Of a DNA stretch of 64,000 nt, positions 45,395-57,400 are shown in pieces. Under the pieces are notes generated by a model. It saw only the letters and a list, made by a program, of their open reading frames with translations. It searched no databases and was not told the DNA's origin. Position 1 is the first letter of the stretch; every line of letters begins with the position of its first letter. A program made the translations under genes and the position numbers. Source of the stretch: Desmodus rotundus (lineage: Eukaryota > Chordata > Mammalia > Chiroptera > Phyllostomidae); assembly GCF_022682495.2 (NCBI RefSeq), contig NC_071395.1:56683242-56747241 (forward strand). Direction: 5' to 3'.

Positions 45395-45530
45395 TTTGAG
45401 TTGTTCACTGCCCTGAGGTTAGTGACTTCACCTCCTCCTCCTGTGCTTCAGTTTCTTCCCTGCAAAATGGGAATAATAGCAATCATCACCTCAAAGGTGG
45501 GCACAGTGCCCAGCTAGTAATAAGCATCCG
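45395..45530 (+). repeat. MIR SINE fragment
   Basis: gtgcttcagtttcttccctg, caaaatgggaataatagc and gcacagtgcccagctagtaa in MIR order. Confidence 0.6.
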
Positions 45531-46554
45531 GTAAAATGGAGGATGCTTGCGGGAGGGAGCCAGAGGAGTGACCTGATTCAGCCTGGGGAGGGGTCAGGAG
45601 AGGCTTCTTGGAGGAGGTGGCTGTTGGACTCATTAGTAAGGATGATTAAGAGATAATAGGCAGGGGGGTGGGGGTGGGAAGAAGAAGAGTTAATGGGCAG
45701 AGAGACCAGTGAGCTAGGATGTAGAGGGAAGAAACTGCCCTCCACATGGATTTGGGCACATGGAGTGTACCGGCAGGAACCAGCATAGAGGCAGGTGCAC
45801 TACCGTGGTCCAGATCAGGGTGGGGCTGGAGCAGGGGAAGGCATGGCTGTGTGAGAAGTGGGTGGGTCCTGGGTAGACTTCCAGTTGAATGGGATGCAGA
45901 AACTGCTGATTGGGGAGCGTGTTCACTTACAAGTCAGCAACCTGTTTCCAGCATCTGGAAATAGTGGCACCACTGGAGGCCCAGGTGGTGGTGAGGTGAG
46001 GCTAGGTGCTGGGCAAGCTTTAGAGAAGCAAGCCTGGAGCTTGGGAGACATACTCACCTTGGGTGTGAGGATGGGGTTTGGAGAGAGGGTGGAAGGAAAC
46101 CAAGAGTGAGTGACATGCCAGATGCTAGGGGAGCAAGGGCTTCAAAAAGGAGGAATACGTCAGCCAAGTAACTCAACCCCCTGCTTCTGATCCCTCCCTT
46201 TGGCTGCCCTTTCTGCCCCCATCTGCCCCCCAAGTCTTTCAGAATGGACTTTTCACGGCCACCCTTGAATCTGCACCTCAAACCCAACCTGGCTCTGACC
46301 TCAGTTGAAGGCAAATAGGAGGCCTTTCTCCTCCCTCAATCTTGACTTTGTACCTTTCTTAATAGTGTACCCTCACACCAGTTCCCCACAATGAACCAGC
46401 AGGAGTCTGGCTTTCCTCCCACCCCGTCCTGGGCTTTCAAAACTGTATTTTGCCCAGAGGTCCCACAACTGTGTATGGAGGAGGGGTCAGGCCCCTGCCA
46501 ACCATGCCCTCAGGACCCCCTCTGCCTGGCTCTGTCTCCCTTCCGTCCCTGCCT

Positions 46555-46700
46555 GTCATTCATTCATTCAGCATATTCTTAGGAAGTGCCTGCTCTGGGA
46601 GACAGTGAGGACTAGCAATGAACAAGATAAAATCCACCCCTTCCCCTGGAGCTGATGTTCTGGGAGCAGGGAGCAGGAAGATGATGAGGTGATGAGACCC
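46555..46700 (+). repeat. L2 fragment
   Basis: cattcattcattcagcatat, then gtgaggactagcaatgaaca and ggagctgatgttctgggag, is typical L2. Confidence 0.6.
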
Positions 46701-47839
46701 AAAGAATGAAAAGGACCCGGCCAGACTGGGGGGTGGGCGGGCATCTGGAGGAAGAACATTCAGGCAGAGGATCTGCTCCTGAGGCAGGGCTGGGCCTGGC
46801 ATGTTGGAGGTAGAGTAAGGGGGCTGGTGTAGCTAGAGCAGAGTGAACAAGGGGGAGAGTAGAAGGAAGGGCAGATGAAGAGACCATGGCTCTCAGGGCC
46901 CCTAGCGCAACAGCAGCGGACCCTGGGAGGGTCCTTGCCTCAGGACTGCTTTGTGGTTTGTGGGGGAGGGGAGATTGCTTTGGTACTTTGTCCCCTGTGT
47001 GCATTGGTCATTCTGCCTTGAAGTTCTGGAACCCTGAAGGCAAACCAGGCTGGCAGGAGAAGGGAAGACCACCCTTTTCCCCCTGTACTGGGTGGGTGCT
47101 CAGCTGACCTGGGAGACCTCCTGGAGGGACTGGAGGGAGTGGAGGAGAGTAGCCAGGGAGAGCACAGTGATGGGGATATGGGGGTGGGGAGCACAGTGGC
47201 ACTCCAGGCAGGTTGGCCAGGGCACAGAGCTGGGTGTTGTGGCTGGATGCTCTCAGCAAAGTGATAGGAGCCCTAAGGAACACAGGGGCCTGGCTGGGCC
47301 TTCAGGACAGGCAGCAAAAACCTAGGCAGGCGTGTTTTGAGGATGGCCCTGCCACCAGCCGACTGTCACTCCCTTTCCAGGTTGAGGAGAAAAGTATTGG
47401 ACCCCCTCCACATACCCTGTGAGGACAAGGGTCTGGTCACCCTCCACACCCCCACCACTGGCCCAGGTACACCCCAAACCCCTCTGGCTTCAGAGACTTC
47501 GGACACTTGGACCCTGGAACCTTAATCAGAGGTGCTGCTGAGCTAGGAACACCCTGTCCTCCCACCCATCACCCTCCAAAATGGGATTGGGTGCACCTAT
47601 GGGCAACCCCCTTAGGCCCTGGCTCAGCTATGGCCATGATCCTGGTAGGCACCATGGGACCACAGTTGAAGCAAGGGAGTCAGACTAAACTATTTGGAGA
47701 TGGTAGGAGACAAGGACCTTGAGTGACAGGAGAGAGCAGGCAGCACAGACTCTGGGCATGTCTGCCTCTGGGTCTCATTTCTCCATCTGAGATATTGGTT
47801 AGATGTTGGCTGTCACCACCCTGCCCCACCTCTTCCCAC

Positions 47840-48255
47840 TCCCCTGTTTGTTCCAGCCCCAGAGGCCTCGTTTCTGTGCCTCAAACCCCCACACATGGCC
47901 CTGCCTCAGGGCCTTTGCACAGGCTGTTCTCTCTGCCTAGAGTGCTCTATCCCCATGGCTTCCCCCCGGCCTCTTTTGCTCAAATATCACCTTGTCAGAG
48001 AGGCCTTCCTCTAAAATTGCAGCCTTCATTCCTTGACTCCTGATCTCTTTTCCTTCCTTGTTTTTCTCAACGACCTGACATCATGAAACAAATTAATAAA
48101 ATACATGGTATTTGCCACCTCCCACTGCCACCCTCATGGAGTTAAGGTTCTGGATAGGGTGGGAATCCTGTGCTAGTGTGTGCCCTGCTAGGATCCCAGT
48201 GTGTAGCCCAGCGCCTGGCACACAGTAAGCACCCAATAAATGTTTGTGAAAGGAT
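47840..48255 (+). repeat. L2 3' region
   Basis: cctcagggcctttgcacagg, caaatatcaccttgtcagag, and the end cagcgcctggcacacagtaa with caataaatgtttgtga. Old. Confidence 0.7.
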
Positions 48256-48572
48256 GACATTCGTCCCAGGTACTTCTGGCTACAGCCTGAGAGGCTTGGC
48301 TTGGAAGGGGAGAGAAAGTGTTGGGGAGGGAACAGAGAGTATCAGGCTCTGGAGAAAAGTGAGTTTAGGTTCAAATCCCAGCTCTCCACTTCCTACTCCG
48401 TGCCTCAGTTTCCCCAGCTGCAAAATATGCACGGCAGAAATACCTGGCACTAGCTGCTGTAGCTTCCTGGGGGCTTAGCTGGAGACTAGAAGGAGTTGGG
48501 GGCAAGTCAGACCCTGAAACAGGACACTTAGCACATCCCCACATATTCTTAGAATTTTCAAGAAATGCATTG

Positions 48573-48813
48573 AGCCCTGGCCAGTGTGGCTCAATTGGTT
48601 GGGCATCATCTTGCAAAGTGAAAGGTCGCCCTGTTCTTGGTTAGAGCACATGTCTGGATTGTTGCAGGTTGCGTACCCCATCGGGGCGCATGTGAAAGGC
48701 AACATATCAGTGCTTCTCTCTCACATTGGTGTTTCTCTCCCTCTCTTCCTCCCTTCCCTTCTCTCTAAAAATAAATGAATAAATACAACCTTTAACAAAT
48801 TTTTTTAATAAAA
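48573..48813 (+). mobile_element. Ves-related SINE, well bounded
   Basis: Head agccctggccagtgtggctc, inner ggttgcgtaccccatcgggg, body and ctctaaaaataaatgaataa tail. The duplication aagaaatgcattg is exact at 48560-48572 and 48814-48826. Confidence 0.9.
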
Positions 48814-48826
48814 AAGAAATGCATTG

Positions 48827-49008
48827 CGTAAGGGGAGTTACTTTACTTTAGGTGGTCGGAGCCTCCATGTATTTTTTGAATCCTTTGGTTTTGGATGTAA
48901 AGAAAACTTTTTTCATAGAGAGTTTGCCAAGGCAAATGCCATGACCCTTTAGGCTGTGGGATTGCAGAAGCATTTTCCAAAGAGCCAATTTCTTTTTTGT
49001 TTGTTTGT
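48827..49008. other. Unassigned sequence between two SINEs
   Basis: Nothing recognised. Confidence 0.3.
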
Positions 49009-49009
49009 T

Positions 49010-49183
49010 TAATTTATTGATTTTTTTTAGAGGGAGAGAGAGAGAGACATTGATCTGTTGTTCCACACATTTATGCACTCATTGATCGATTTTCATATGT
49101 GCCCTGACCAGGGATTGAACCTGCAACCTAGGTGTATCAGGGCTATGATGCTCTAACCTGGCAAGCCACTTGGCCAGGGCCCA
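49010..49183 (-). mobile_element. Ves-related SINE
   Basis: Minus strand: tttattgattttttttagag tail side, gccctgaccagggattgaac and the gccacttggccagggcc head. Diverged. Confidence 0.75.
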
Positions 49184-50720
49184 AATGGCTAATTTGTAAC
49201 AATAAGTCCAGTTTCCCCTCCAAGTGCCAAGTGCCATGTTTTCTCAGGTATTAAGAGCCTCTGGACAGCAGGTTATAAGGCAGTTCTTAGAGAAGGTGCC
49301 TGGCTCTCCACGCATGTGCTTCCATAATGCAGTTCTTCTGTCGCCAAAGCAGCGATTCAGGATTTTGAAACCGTCGCCTTTTTCATACCACAAAATTCAC
49401 ATGACTCCGCAGAAATATTGAGATTGGTGGGACAGAATGTGTTTATTCGATCTAAGAGCCTGTTGAAATAATACAGGGAGCAAGACCTCTGCCTTGCAGC
49501 CTGAGTTGTTCCTAGATTCGAGGCTGGCTCTGAGGGTTAAGGGTTTCCAGAACATTCTCCAGGGCACAGCAAGCGTATTGATGCAGTGAAGCAGATGCTT
49601 GCCATGATTTCTACACTGAGACAGGGGTGAGCAAGGGCTGGAACTGTTCACCTGTTTCAGCCTTGGACCTTATTCATCCAGGACCCGAGTGAGCAGAGCC
49701 AACTGAAATTTTAGAAGTAGGTGAAGTCCAAAAAGTAGAGGAGTCACTTGGCCAAGAATGAATGTAGTGTTTTCACTGTGTTTTATGGACACTGTCTGCA
49801 CAGGACGCTGAAGCTGGCTTTCTCTTTTGGGGGATGGAGGGCAGCCTAAAAATAAATGTACTTAAGGAAGAAAAGTGAGCCTTTTGAAGGAGACTGGCGG
49901 GTGTGTCATCGTGCAGGTGGGACAGGGATGGGGAGGCTCAAGGCTGGAGCTCAGTTGTTTCCGGAGGCCTGGGTGTCCATGGCCAGAATCAGGGTCTCAG
50001 CATAGCCTTTCTTTCAGCCATCTTTTGGTGGCGAGCTTCTGGGCACCTGTCCCATGCCAGGTGCTGGGAACATGGAGGGGTCAGGCCCCATCACCAGGCT
50101 ACTGGGGAGGAGACAAATGTTGCCCCAAAAATTTCTGAGAAAAGGGTAGGGTAGGAGAATCCAAGGGAAGGATCCTGACCTAGTGTATGGACACATGGCA
50201 GTCTTCCTGGAGAAACTGTCTGGAGAACAGTGTTGAAGAACCAGAGGGGTCTGGCAGGCAGAAAGGGAGGGCATGGCTGGTGGGGGAGAATACGGGGACA
50301 GAGGTATGTTCAAAGGCCTGAGGGTATGCCTGGGTGCATGATGGCGAGGTGGGGGGAAGCACTTGTAGGCTTTCAAGCTGAGGGTCTGGTGTGCATGGAT
50401 GCTGACGGAGGAAGTGGCCAAGGCAAAATCCACAGGCAGGGGGACCAGGGCAGAGGCCACAATAATTGAGATGGAGAGATGAGGCCACAGTGGAGGGAAT
50501 CAGCAGAGAAGGGGCTCCTTCAACAGTGACTGGGGAGATGGGTGTCATTGCAGGACTTGATGAGTAGCTAGGTGTCCGGGGGTGTGGAGGGGCCTGGGAT
50601 GACTCCCAGGTTCCCGTCCCCAGACACAGGATGGACAGTAGGGTCTTGGCCAAGAAGCCTCGGGAGAACAAAAGCGTTTCCTGTGGGTGGAGGACAACTT
50701 GAATGTGAACGGCAAAAGTA
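49184..50720. other. Single-copy sequence, no gene called
   Basis: The long minus-strand frames around 50014-50746 are proline/serine-rich and overlap on several frames with no domain. I treat them as composition effects. Confidence 0.4.
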
Positions 50721-51178
50721 CCCACATGGCTTTTTTTTTTTTTCAAATTTCATTTCATTTTTTGGTTATTTTTTATTTCTTTATTTTTAATATATTTATT
50801 GATTATGCTATTACAGTTGCCCCATTCCCCCCCCCCCACTCCACTCCACTCCATCCTGCCCACACCCTCCCTCCCACATTCCTCCCCTATAGTTCATGTC
50901 CATGGGTCATACTTATAAGTTCTTTGGCTTCTACATTTCCTACACTATTCTTACCCTCCCCCTGTCTATTTTCCACCTATCATTTATGCTACTTATTCTC
51001 TGTACCTTTCCCCCCTCTCTGCCTCCCACTCCCCTGTTGATAACCCTCCATGTGAGCTCCATTTCTGTGGTTCTGTTCCTGTTCTAGTTGTTTGCTTTTG
51101 TTTTTGTTTTAGGTGTGGTTGTTAATAACTGTGAGTTTGCTGTCATTCTTACTGTTCATATTTTTTATCTTCTTTTTC

Positions 51179-52033
51179 TTAGATAAGTCCCTTTAACATT
51201 TCATATAATAATGGCTTCGTGATGATGAACTCCTTTAACTTGACCTTATCTGAGAAGCACTTTATCTTCCCTTCCATTCTAAATGATAGCTTTGCTGGAT
51301 AGAGCAATCTTGGATGTAGGTCCTTGCCTTTCATGACTTGGAATACTTCTTGCCAGCCCCTTCTTGCCTGTAAGGTCTTTTTTGAGAAATCAGCTGACAG
51401 TCTTATGGGAACTCCTTTGTAGGTAACTGTGTCCTTTTCTCTTGCTGCTTGTAAGATTCTCTCCTTATTTTTAATCTTGGGTAATGTAATTATGGTGTGC
51501 CTTGGTGTGTTCCTCCTTGGGTCCCACTTCTTTGGGACTCTCTGAGCTTCCTGGACTTCCTGGAAGTCTATTTCCTTGGCCAGATTAGGGAAGTTCTCCT
51601 TCATTATTTGTTCAAATAAGTTTTCAATTTTTTGTTCTTCCTCTTCTTCTGGCACCCCTATAATTAGGATGTTGGATCGTTTAAAGATGTCCTGGAGGTT
51701 CCAAAGCCTCTCCTCATTTTTCCAAATTCTTGTTTCTTCATTCTTTTCTGGTGGGATGTTTCTTTCTTCCTTCTGGTCCACACCATTGATTTGAGTCCCA
51801 GTTTTCTTCCCATCACTATTGGTTCCCTGTACATTTTCCTTTGACTCTCTTAGCATAGCCTTCATTTTTTCATCTAGTTTTTGACCAAATTCAACCAATT
51901 CTGTGAGCTTCTTGATTACCAGTGTTTTGAACTGTGCATCTGATAGGTTGGCTATCTGTTCGCTGCTTAGTTGAATTATTTCTGGAGCATTGAAGTGTTC
52001 TGTCATTTGGGCCATTTTTTTTGGTCTTGGCAC
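51179..52033 (-). CDS. HAL1 ORF1p, intact, 284 aa
   Basis: An uninterrupted frame, MPRPKKMAQM to MLKGLI, homologous to L1 ORF1p, the RNA-binding trimeric chaperone of L1 particles. It has a short N-terminus with LSDAQFKTLVIKKLTEL (30-46), a helical segment (about 47-118) that is roughly 20-25 residues shorter than in the neighbouring L1 and contains glycines and a proline pair, an RRM-like domain (about 120-212, NILIIGVPEE to AAREK 196-200 and PIRL), and a C-terminal domain with YPAKLS (245-250). The usual ARR[ED]W motif reads ARRGW (223-227), a change at a conserved acidic position. It is not followed by ORF2, so movement would depend on L1 ORF2p in trans. Whether it is translated today is unknown. 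Confidence 0.85.
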   Translation of the reverse strand: MPRPKKMAQMTEHFNAPEIIQLSSEQIANLSDAQFKTLVIKKLTELVEFGQKLDEKMKAMLRESKENVQGTNSDGKKTGTQINGVDQKEERNIPPEKNEETRIWKNEERLWNLQDIFKRSNILIIGVPEEEEEQKIENLFEQIMKENFPNLAKEIDFQEVQEAQRVPKKWDPRRNTPRHTIITLPKIKNKERILQAAREKDTVTYKGVPIRLSADFSKKTLQARRGWQEVFQVMKGKDLHPRLLYPAKLSFRMEGKIKCFSDKVKLKEFIITKPLLYEMLKGLI

Positions 52034-52680
52034 GCCTGTTACATAAAGGGGCGGAGCCTTAGGTGTTCCCCTGGGCAGGGTAACGCTGGTCGCTGTGCTG
52101 TGAGGCTGTACGTGGGGGAGGGGCCGAGAGGGAGCAATGGCACCTGCTCCACTCTCTGCTGGATTTCAGTTACTCCCTCTGCTACCCACAATCAAATTGG
52201 GCCCCTCTGGTGCTGGTTCCTGAGTGGGTGGGCTTGTGCACGCCCTAGGCCCCTGTGGGTCTCTCCAATGACCTCTCCTGTGAAGCTGGGAGTTTCTCCT
52301 GCTGCCACCCCAACCCCCACGGGTGTTTTCACTCAGAGGTTTGAGGCTTTATTTCGCTGCGCTGGAGCCCTGGGTTATGTGGTCCACTTCACTCCTGCCA
52401 TTCGTCCCAGTTTATCTGTGCACAAATGTGGGGCCGCAGGGTCTGCTAGTGGTCAGACTGCCTGCCCTGTTTATCCCACACTCCGCCAGTCTCAGTCCCA
52501 CCACGGCAACGCGAGTCCTCTCCACCCCGGCTGCCCGTTTCCGCCCCTCCTACCGGTCTGGATGATGGTTTATTTTTTTTATCTCCTTGGTGTCGGACTT
52601 CCTTGCCGTTCGATTTTCTATCAGTTCTGGTTTTGCAAGGAGGCGCAGTGTGTCTACCTACGCCGCCATCTTGGCTCTCC
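52034..52680 (-). promoter_or_regulatory. HAL1 copy 3 5' UTR / internal promoter
   Basis: GC-rich leader with a YY1-like ccaagatggcggc within the first ~15 nt and CpG clusters at about 52070-52150 and 52480-52560. It corresponds closely to 61089-61786 of copy 4, so the leader is a fixed part of the family. Confidence 0.65.
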
Positions 52681-52694
52681 CCACATAGCTTTTT

Positions 52695-53601
52695 ATTTCA
52701 AATGTATTTTTCAGTTTCAGAATTTCCATTTGGTTCATTTTTATAGTTTTTAGAATTTCCACTCGGTTTGTTTTTACAGTTTCTGCTTCTCTGCTGAGGT
52801 GTCATATTTGTTCATTCACTAGGACAACATTTTTTTTCACATCCTTGACCATTTTGAAGCATAACAACTGCTTCAAAGCCCTTATCTGCTCATTCTAGCA
52901 TCCGGTTACCTTGGGGTCAGTCCCCATTGATTTTCTTCGTCCTTGAGTATGGGTCATGCTTTCCTGTTTCTTCATATGTCAAGTAATTTTGGATTGTATT
53001 CTGGGCATTGTGAAAGAGATGTTGCAGACTCTGGAATTTGTTGATGCTCTGAAGAGCATTTTTTTTTTTTTTATCGGGCAACTAACCCATCTGGCCTCAT
53101 ACTCCAAAGTCTATTTCCCGATGGTGGTGACAGGTGAAACTTCAGTCTCTCTTTTCGCCTCAGCTGTGCCGGTTGGTGTCTGCCCTGTACATGCATGGTT
53201 TGGTGTTTGCACAGAGTTTTTGTGTAGGATCTGGAGCTGCTTTTTTAGACTCTGTTTTTAACACTCTCCATCCATTGTTGGGCGGTTGTGGTCTCTGTGG
53301 GCTCTGTCTTCTCACTTTTCAAGCCAGTTTCTATTTCCAGTAAGTAACAATAAAAAATGGGAAATGCATCCCATGTTGTCTCCTTATTCCAGACATAGGC
53401 TCCCAACCAGCTTCTCCGTGTTTTGGTCACTCTTGAGCAGTACTGCTCCATAGTCTTCTGAGCATGATGCTCCCTGTGTGCCCTGCCCAGTACAGTAGCC
53501 ACAGCAGCTATTGAGTGTAGACATGTGCAGCTGAGGAACTGTATTTTAAATTGTATTTAATTGTAATTACATTAAATCTAAATAGCCGCATATTAGGCTA
53601 A
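52695..53601. other. Old L1-like piece and unassigned sequence
   Basis: 52700-53040 resembles an ancient L1 segment (ttcacatccttgaccatttt, ggattgtattctgggcattg). The remainder is not recognised. Confidence 0.45.
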
Positions 53602-53817
53602 TGCGCAAGTGGCAAACACAGGGCCCATGGCCCAAATCCGGCCCTCTACCTTGTTTTATCCAGCCAGGCACCTTGTTTCTACTTGGCGGCAGTGCCGAGC
53701 TCTTGCTTAACTGTTAAGGAGTAGTTACATTTATACAGTCCTAAAATTACATTTGGCCCTTTGAAGACAACTGCGAGGCTGATGTGGCCCCCGGTGAACA
53801 TGAGTTTGACACCCATG
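53602..53817. mobile_element. hAT-like MITE
   Basis: gcaagtggcaaacacagggc at the left and gaacatgagtttgacaccca at the right are inverted-type ends. The interior has ccaaatccggccctc and ttacatttggccctttgaag. Non-coding hAT derivative. Confidence 0.65.
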
Positions 53818-54059
53818 TTCTACAGCATCTCAGAATGTTATAATGAAATTACATCATTCGACGTTATACATTTAGTACATAGTCCAGAGTTGATGGTCAT
53901 CACGGAGAGGGCTGGTCTGATGTGGCAGCCCCACCGTGCCCAAGACCAGAGTTCTCCTGGTGGGTTTCCATTTCAAAAACTGCGCTGCAGGCCATTAGTG
54001 TCTCTCTGCATTTGCTTTCATTTTTTACCTCAGTGATCCTCCCAAGTTAGTGAACATAG

Positions 54060-54410
54060 CATTTCCTCTTCCCCCTCTTTTGATAATTTTTAAAATTGTG
54101 GTAAAATAGATGTGTCAAAAATTGGCAGTGTTTAAGTGCACAACTTGATATTAAGAATGTTCTCATTGCTGCGCAAAGAATCCCCACAACTCCTTTCCTC
54201 CTGCAGAACTAAAGTAAAGCTCTTGCCCGTTAAAGGACAGCGTCCCCCACTCCACTCCCAGCCCTTGGCTTCCATTGTGTACTCTGTCCCTCTGGACCTG
54301 ACTCCTCAGGGGCCTCCCGTAGTGGAGTCCTGTAGTGTTTGTCTTTCTGTGACTGGCTCATTTCACTGAGCAGACTGTCTTCATGGCTTGTACCTAATGT
54401 TTCAGCGAAT
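54060..54410 (-). pseudogene. Old L1 3' UTR fragment
   Basis: Antisense: aattgtggtaaaatagatgt, the gctgcgcaaagaatccccac block, gtgactggctcatttcactg. Heavily decayed. Confidence 0.55.
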
Positions 54411-57400
54411 GGAATCCTGAGGTTCCTGATCTCCAAATGTTGGACACCAAGGTTGCTGCCAGTTTTCACTGGAAGGGCGAGAGGGAGGAGTCCTAAGTCC
54501 TCTCTCAGCTTGCTTTCTCAGCTCCACAGGGTCTGGCTGTGGCCAGAGAAAAAGCTCTTAAGAAAGGCTGAGGAGGGTGGGAAGGGTAGAGAAAGGAAGC
54601 CTCTTAAGTAGAGAATTTAATCTGATCCAGGTTTTGAAAGGCTAGTAGGAACTGGCCCAGTGAAGAGGGTGGAGACGTTTCTGGCAAAAGGCCGATGCGA
54701 AGAGCTGGAGGCTGGGCCCCTGGGGAGGCTCTGGGCCTCTTAGGGCTTGCGTGTGGGGTAGGGCTGGGGCTTGAATGCAGCTGTGCAAGGGAGCAGGGCC
54801 AGGCAGCCAGGCCATCATACAGCTGATGGGCAGCTGTAGAGCAATGTTGGTTAATTTGGGGGGTGGGAGACAACCAGGGGAATGGGAGGGGTGGCTTTGG
54901 TGAGGAAGGGTGGCCAGTGGGCTGGGAATGCCAGGGTACTTGGCTCAGATCACCCAGGCCCCTGAGCCTTCAGTGTGTGGAGGAGGGGGGGGCAACCCTG
55001 GGGAAACCTTGGTGTGCAGAAGCAGGCCTGGGAGGCCCCCCCACCAGGGTCCTGTGAGCACTGATCCCTGACAGCCCCTGGGGAGCTTCCAGCCCTGGCT
55101 CTCTCCCTTGCTGGCTGAGTAGCCTAAGGTTGTTCCAGGCCCTGTCTGAGGACTCAGCAGTGACGATAACACCTGTGCCTTCATGAGGCATGTGCCTTGT
55201 AGAATAAGGCAGATAAGTAAATAAGTAAACAGATCAACTGAGATGACAGGGCTACAGGAATAGAACATGGAGAAGAGATGGACTAGTACAGTGGCTTCTT
55301 CGGAAGTGATCTGAGAAGGCTTCTCTGAGGAGGCAACATGAAGGAGGAGGCAGACCTAAACACTGGGCCGTGGGGGAACCGCACGTGCCAGGGTCCTGGG
55401 GCAGAAGTGAGCTTGGTGAGTTGGAAGCCCACCAAGTAATCATTGCAATGAATTGAGCTGCTGGGGAGAGGGGATTGTATCTACAGGACAGGAGTGTGTC
55501 AAATAGGGACTGAGACGAGGGGGTACCCTGGACTTGGGGCCCTTCCCGGGGTCTTGGCAGGAAGGAGTGCGGTGGTGTCTCCTGGGCTGAGTGCATCTCT
55601 GGTCATTAGCAGCCCACAGGGACCCTGTTCAGAGAGGTTCGGAGTGGAGGGGACAGCCAGGGCCCTGTGCAGGGGCAGCTGTGGTTATCAATAAACAGTC
55701 CCCATGCAGTACATCATGCACTCTTTGCCGGGTCCTCCAGCTGCAGGGGCCAGGTGACTCTGGGCAGCAGGCCAGGCTCCAAGGGCCAACTTGGTGTGTG
55801 TGTGTCCCTGTGTGTCTACCTGTCCCTGTGCTGGATCTGAACATCTGGAGTCTGAATTGATTTCCTATTTCACAACTCAGGCCAGTCCTGTGTTTCTAGC
55901 TAGACTGAAAATAAAACAAATGAACCTATATGCACAGCCCCACTCTGCTGAGACCTTACGGGGTTCAGGGGCGTAACAGGGGCTGGTGGACTCCATCAGA
56001 GCCTTGGGGTGGGCCAGGGACCCCATGCTTTCCTGCCCTTCCTCATGTCAGCACAAGCCCTAATCTCTCTCTGTCCCCCAGTCTGGGGGTATTTTTAGCC
56101 ACTAAGAAGGGTTATCAGAGTCTGGCTCCAGGTGACAGGGGCAGGACTGGGAAAGGGCCAAAGAGGCTTCAAGATGCAGCTGGACTGGGAGGCCCAGGGG
56201 CAGGCTGGACAGCAGTGATGGGGATGAAAGCTCAGGCTGGTCAAGCTGGCCCAGCCACCCACATGGTCATTCTCCAAATGACCCCTCTGTGGCCTTGGCT
56301 GAGCCCAGCCTGAGCTCATTAGCTACAGCTTTCAGGGAAGGTGCCTTTGCAAAGGCCAGGGGCTGTTCTGGGAAGAACCACCCAGAACCTGCCACAGGCC
56401 TGCACCCCTCCTTTCCAGAGTGCCCCAGCCCACCCCTCTCCTCTCTACAGCTAACAATAAGTAACTAGACTTTACCTCATGCCCACTCTGCCTGGGTGTT
56501 GTTCCAGCCACCCCACGTGGAAGGGCCTGTCGTGGCTCCATTTTACAGATGAGGAGACGGAGGCACCCAGCTGCCAGGTCAGCAGCCGAGGTCGCACGAC
56601 TGAAAGGGTGAGACAGGAGTCCAGGCGGTTGCAGTAACAGCATGCAGTGTGTGTGGCAGCAGGAGACCTGACTACCCACTTCTTAGATGGAGCAGCTGAT
56701 GCCCAGGGAGTCAAGGGTCACAGGGAATGGGTGGAGGAACTAGTATCCAAGAGAGAAAAAAGGAAGGCCGAGAAGGTGTGCCACCCTGAGCCCCATTTCC
56801 TCCTGTCCCTCAGGAAGAGGATATCTGGTGGGGGGTCAGGGTGGAAGAGAATGTTGGGCCTTGCTGGCCATGGATGCCCATTTACAGCTGTCCCTGAGCC
56901 TACCATGTGTGCCAGGCAACTGTCCCACCAAAGGTGGGAGAAGAAATGGAGGGCCGCGGCTGGGAGGATTGGAGCAGGAACTCTGGCCGGTTTGCTGGGC
57001 TCTGGACCCTGCTCTCTTCCCAAACCAGCATCTCTTCTTTATTAAGAGGGCAAAGGGAGTGGAGGAAGGACAGACGTCAGGGTTAGAGAGAGGTAGGACT
57101 TCAGGGCCAAGACCTCTGCAGTCAGGGTAGGGTATGTCAGTCTGAAGCCCCCTTGGAGGGCTCTCTGGTTTGGGAAGCACTTTTCCAAAGTGACTTGGGG
57201 GCCAGACAGGGCTGGGCCTGCTTTAGCTGAGGGGACTTGGGGTGGAGGCTAGTCAAGTATCCTTCCTTCACCCCTCGCCACCTCTAAAAAGCCTGCCTGG
57301 CTGGCTCCCAACCCCAGTGAGTGAGGCAGGCCTGGGGAAGGTGTTTTAGGAGGATCCAAGGGTGGGGCAATCCTCCAGGAGGAAGTGACAACTCAACTTG

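Larger units (their letters stand above)
43991..48559. other. Long single-copy region with MIR and L2 pieces
   Basis: MIR at 44850-44950 and 45395-45530, L2 at 46555-46700 and 47840-48255, MIR at 48360-48460. Many GC-rich short frames occur on both strands. I could not identify an exon by domain or by paired splice sites. If the CpG island is a real promoter this would be its first intron or the flanking intergenic space. Confidence 0.45.
50736..52680 (-). mobile_element. HAL1-type (ORF1-only) L1, copy 3 (younger class), intact ORF1
   Basis: A full-length element of about 1.95 kb on the minus strand. It starts gagagccaagatggcggcg (52677 down), has a 5' UTR of about 650 bp, one open ORF1 (52033-51179), then a 3' UTR of about 440 bp with a G-rich stretch, and a T-run at 50731-50743. 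The flanks ccacatggcttttt (50722-50735) and ccacatagcttttt (52681-52694) are a target duplication with one mismatch. No ORF2 remnant lies between ORF1 and the 3' UTR. Confidence 0.9.

Noticed and set aside
50014..50746. Overlapping proline/serine-rich minus frames of up to 188 codons
   Set aside because: No domain, no start or splice support, and one frame includes the poly-T of HAL1 copy 3.
50736..50800. Possible 3' transduction at HAL1 copy 3, because about 40 bp lie between the canonical end and the T-run
   Set aside because: Copy 4 has a related block (ggtaagtaatatttcttt) at the same place, so it is part of the family's 3' end.
51971..52753. 260-codon plus-strand frame
   Set aside because: Antisense to the HAL1 leader and ORF1 start; GC-driven, runs into unrelated flanking sequence, no domain.
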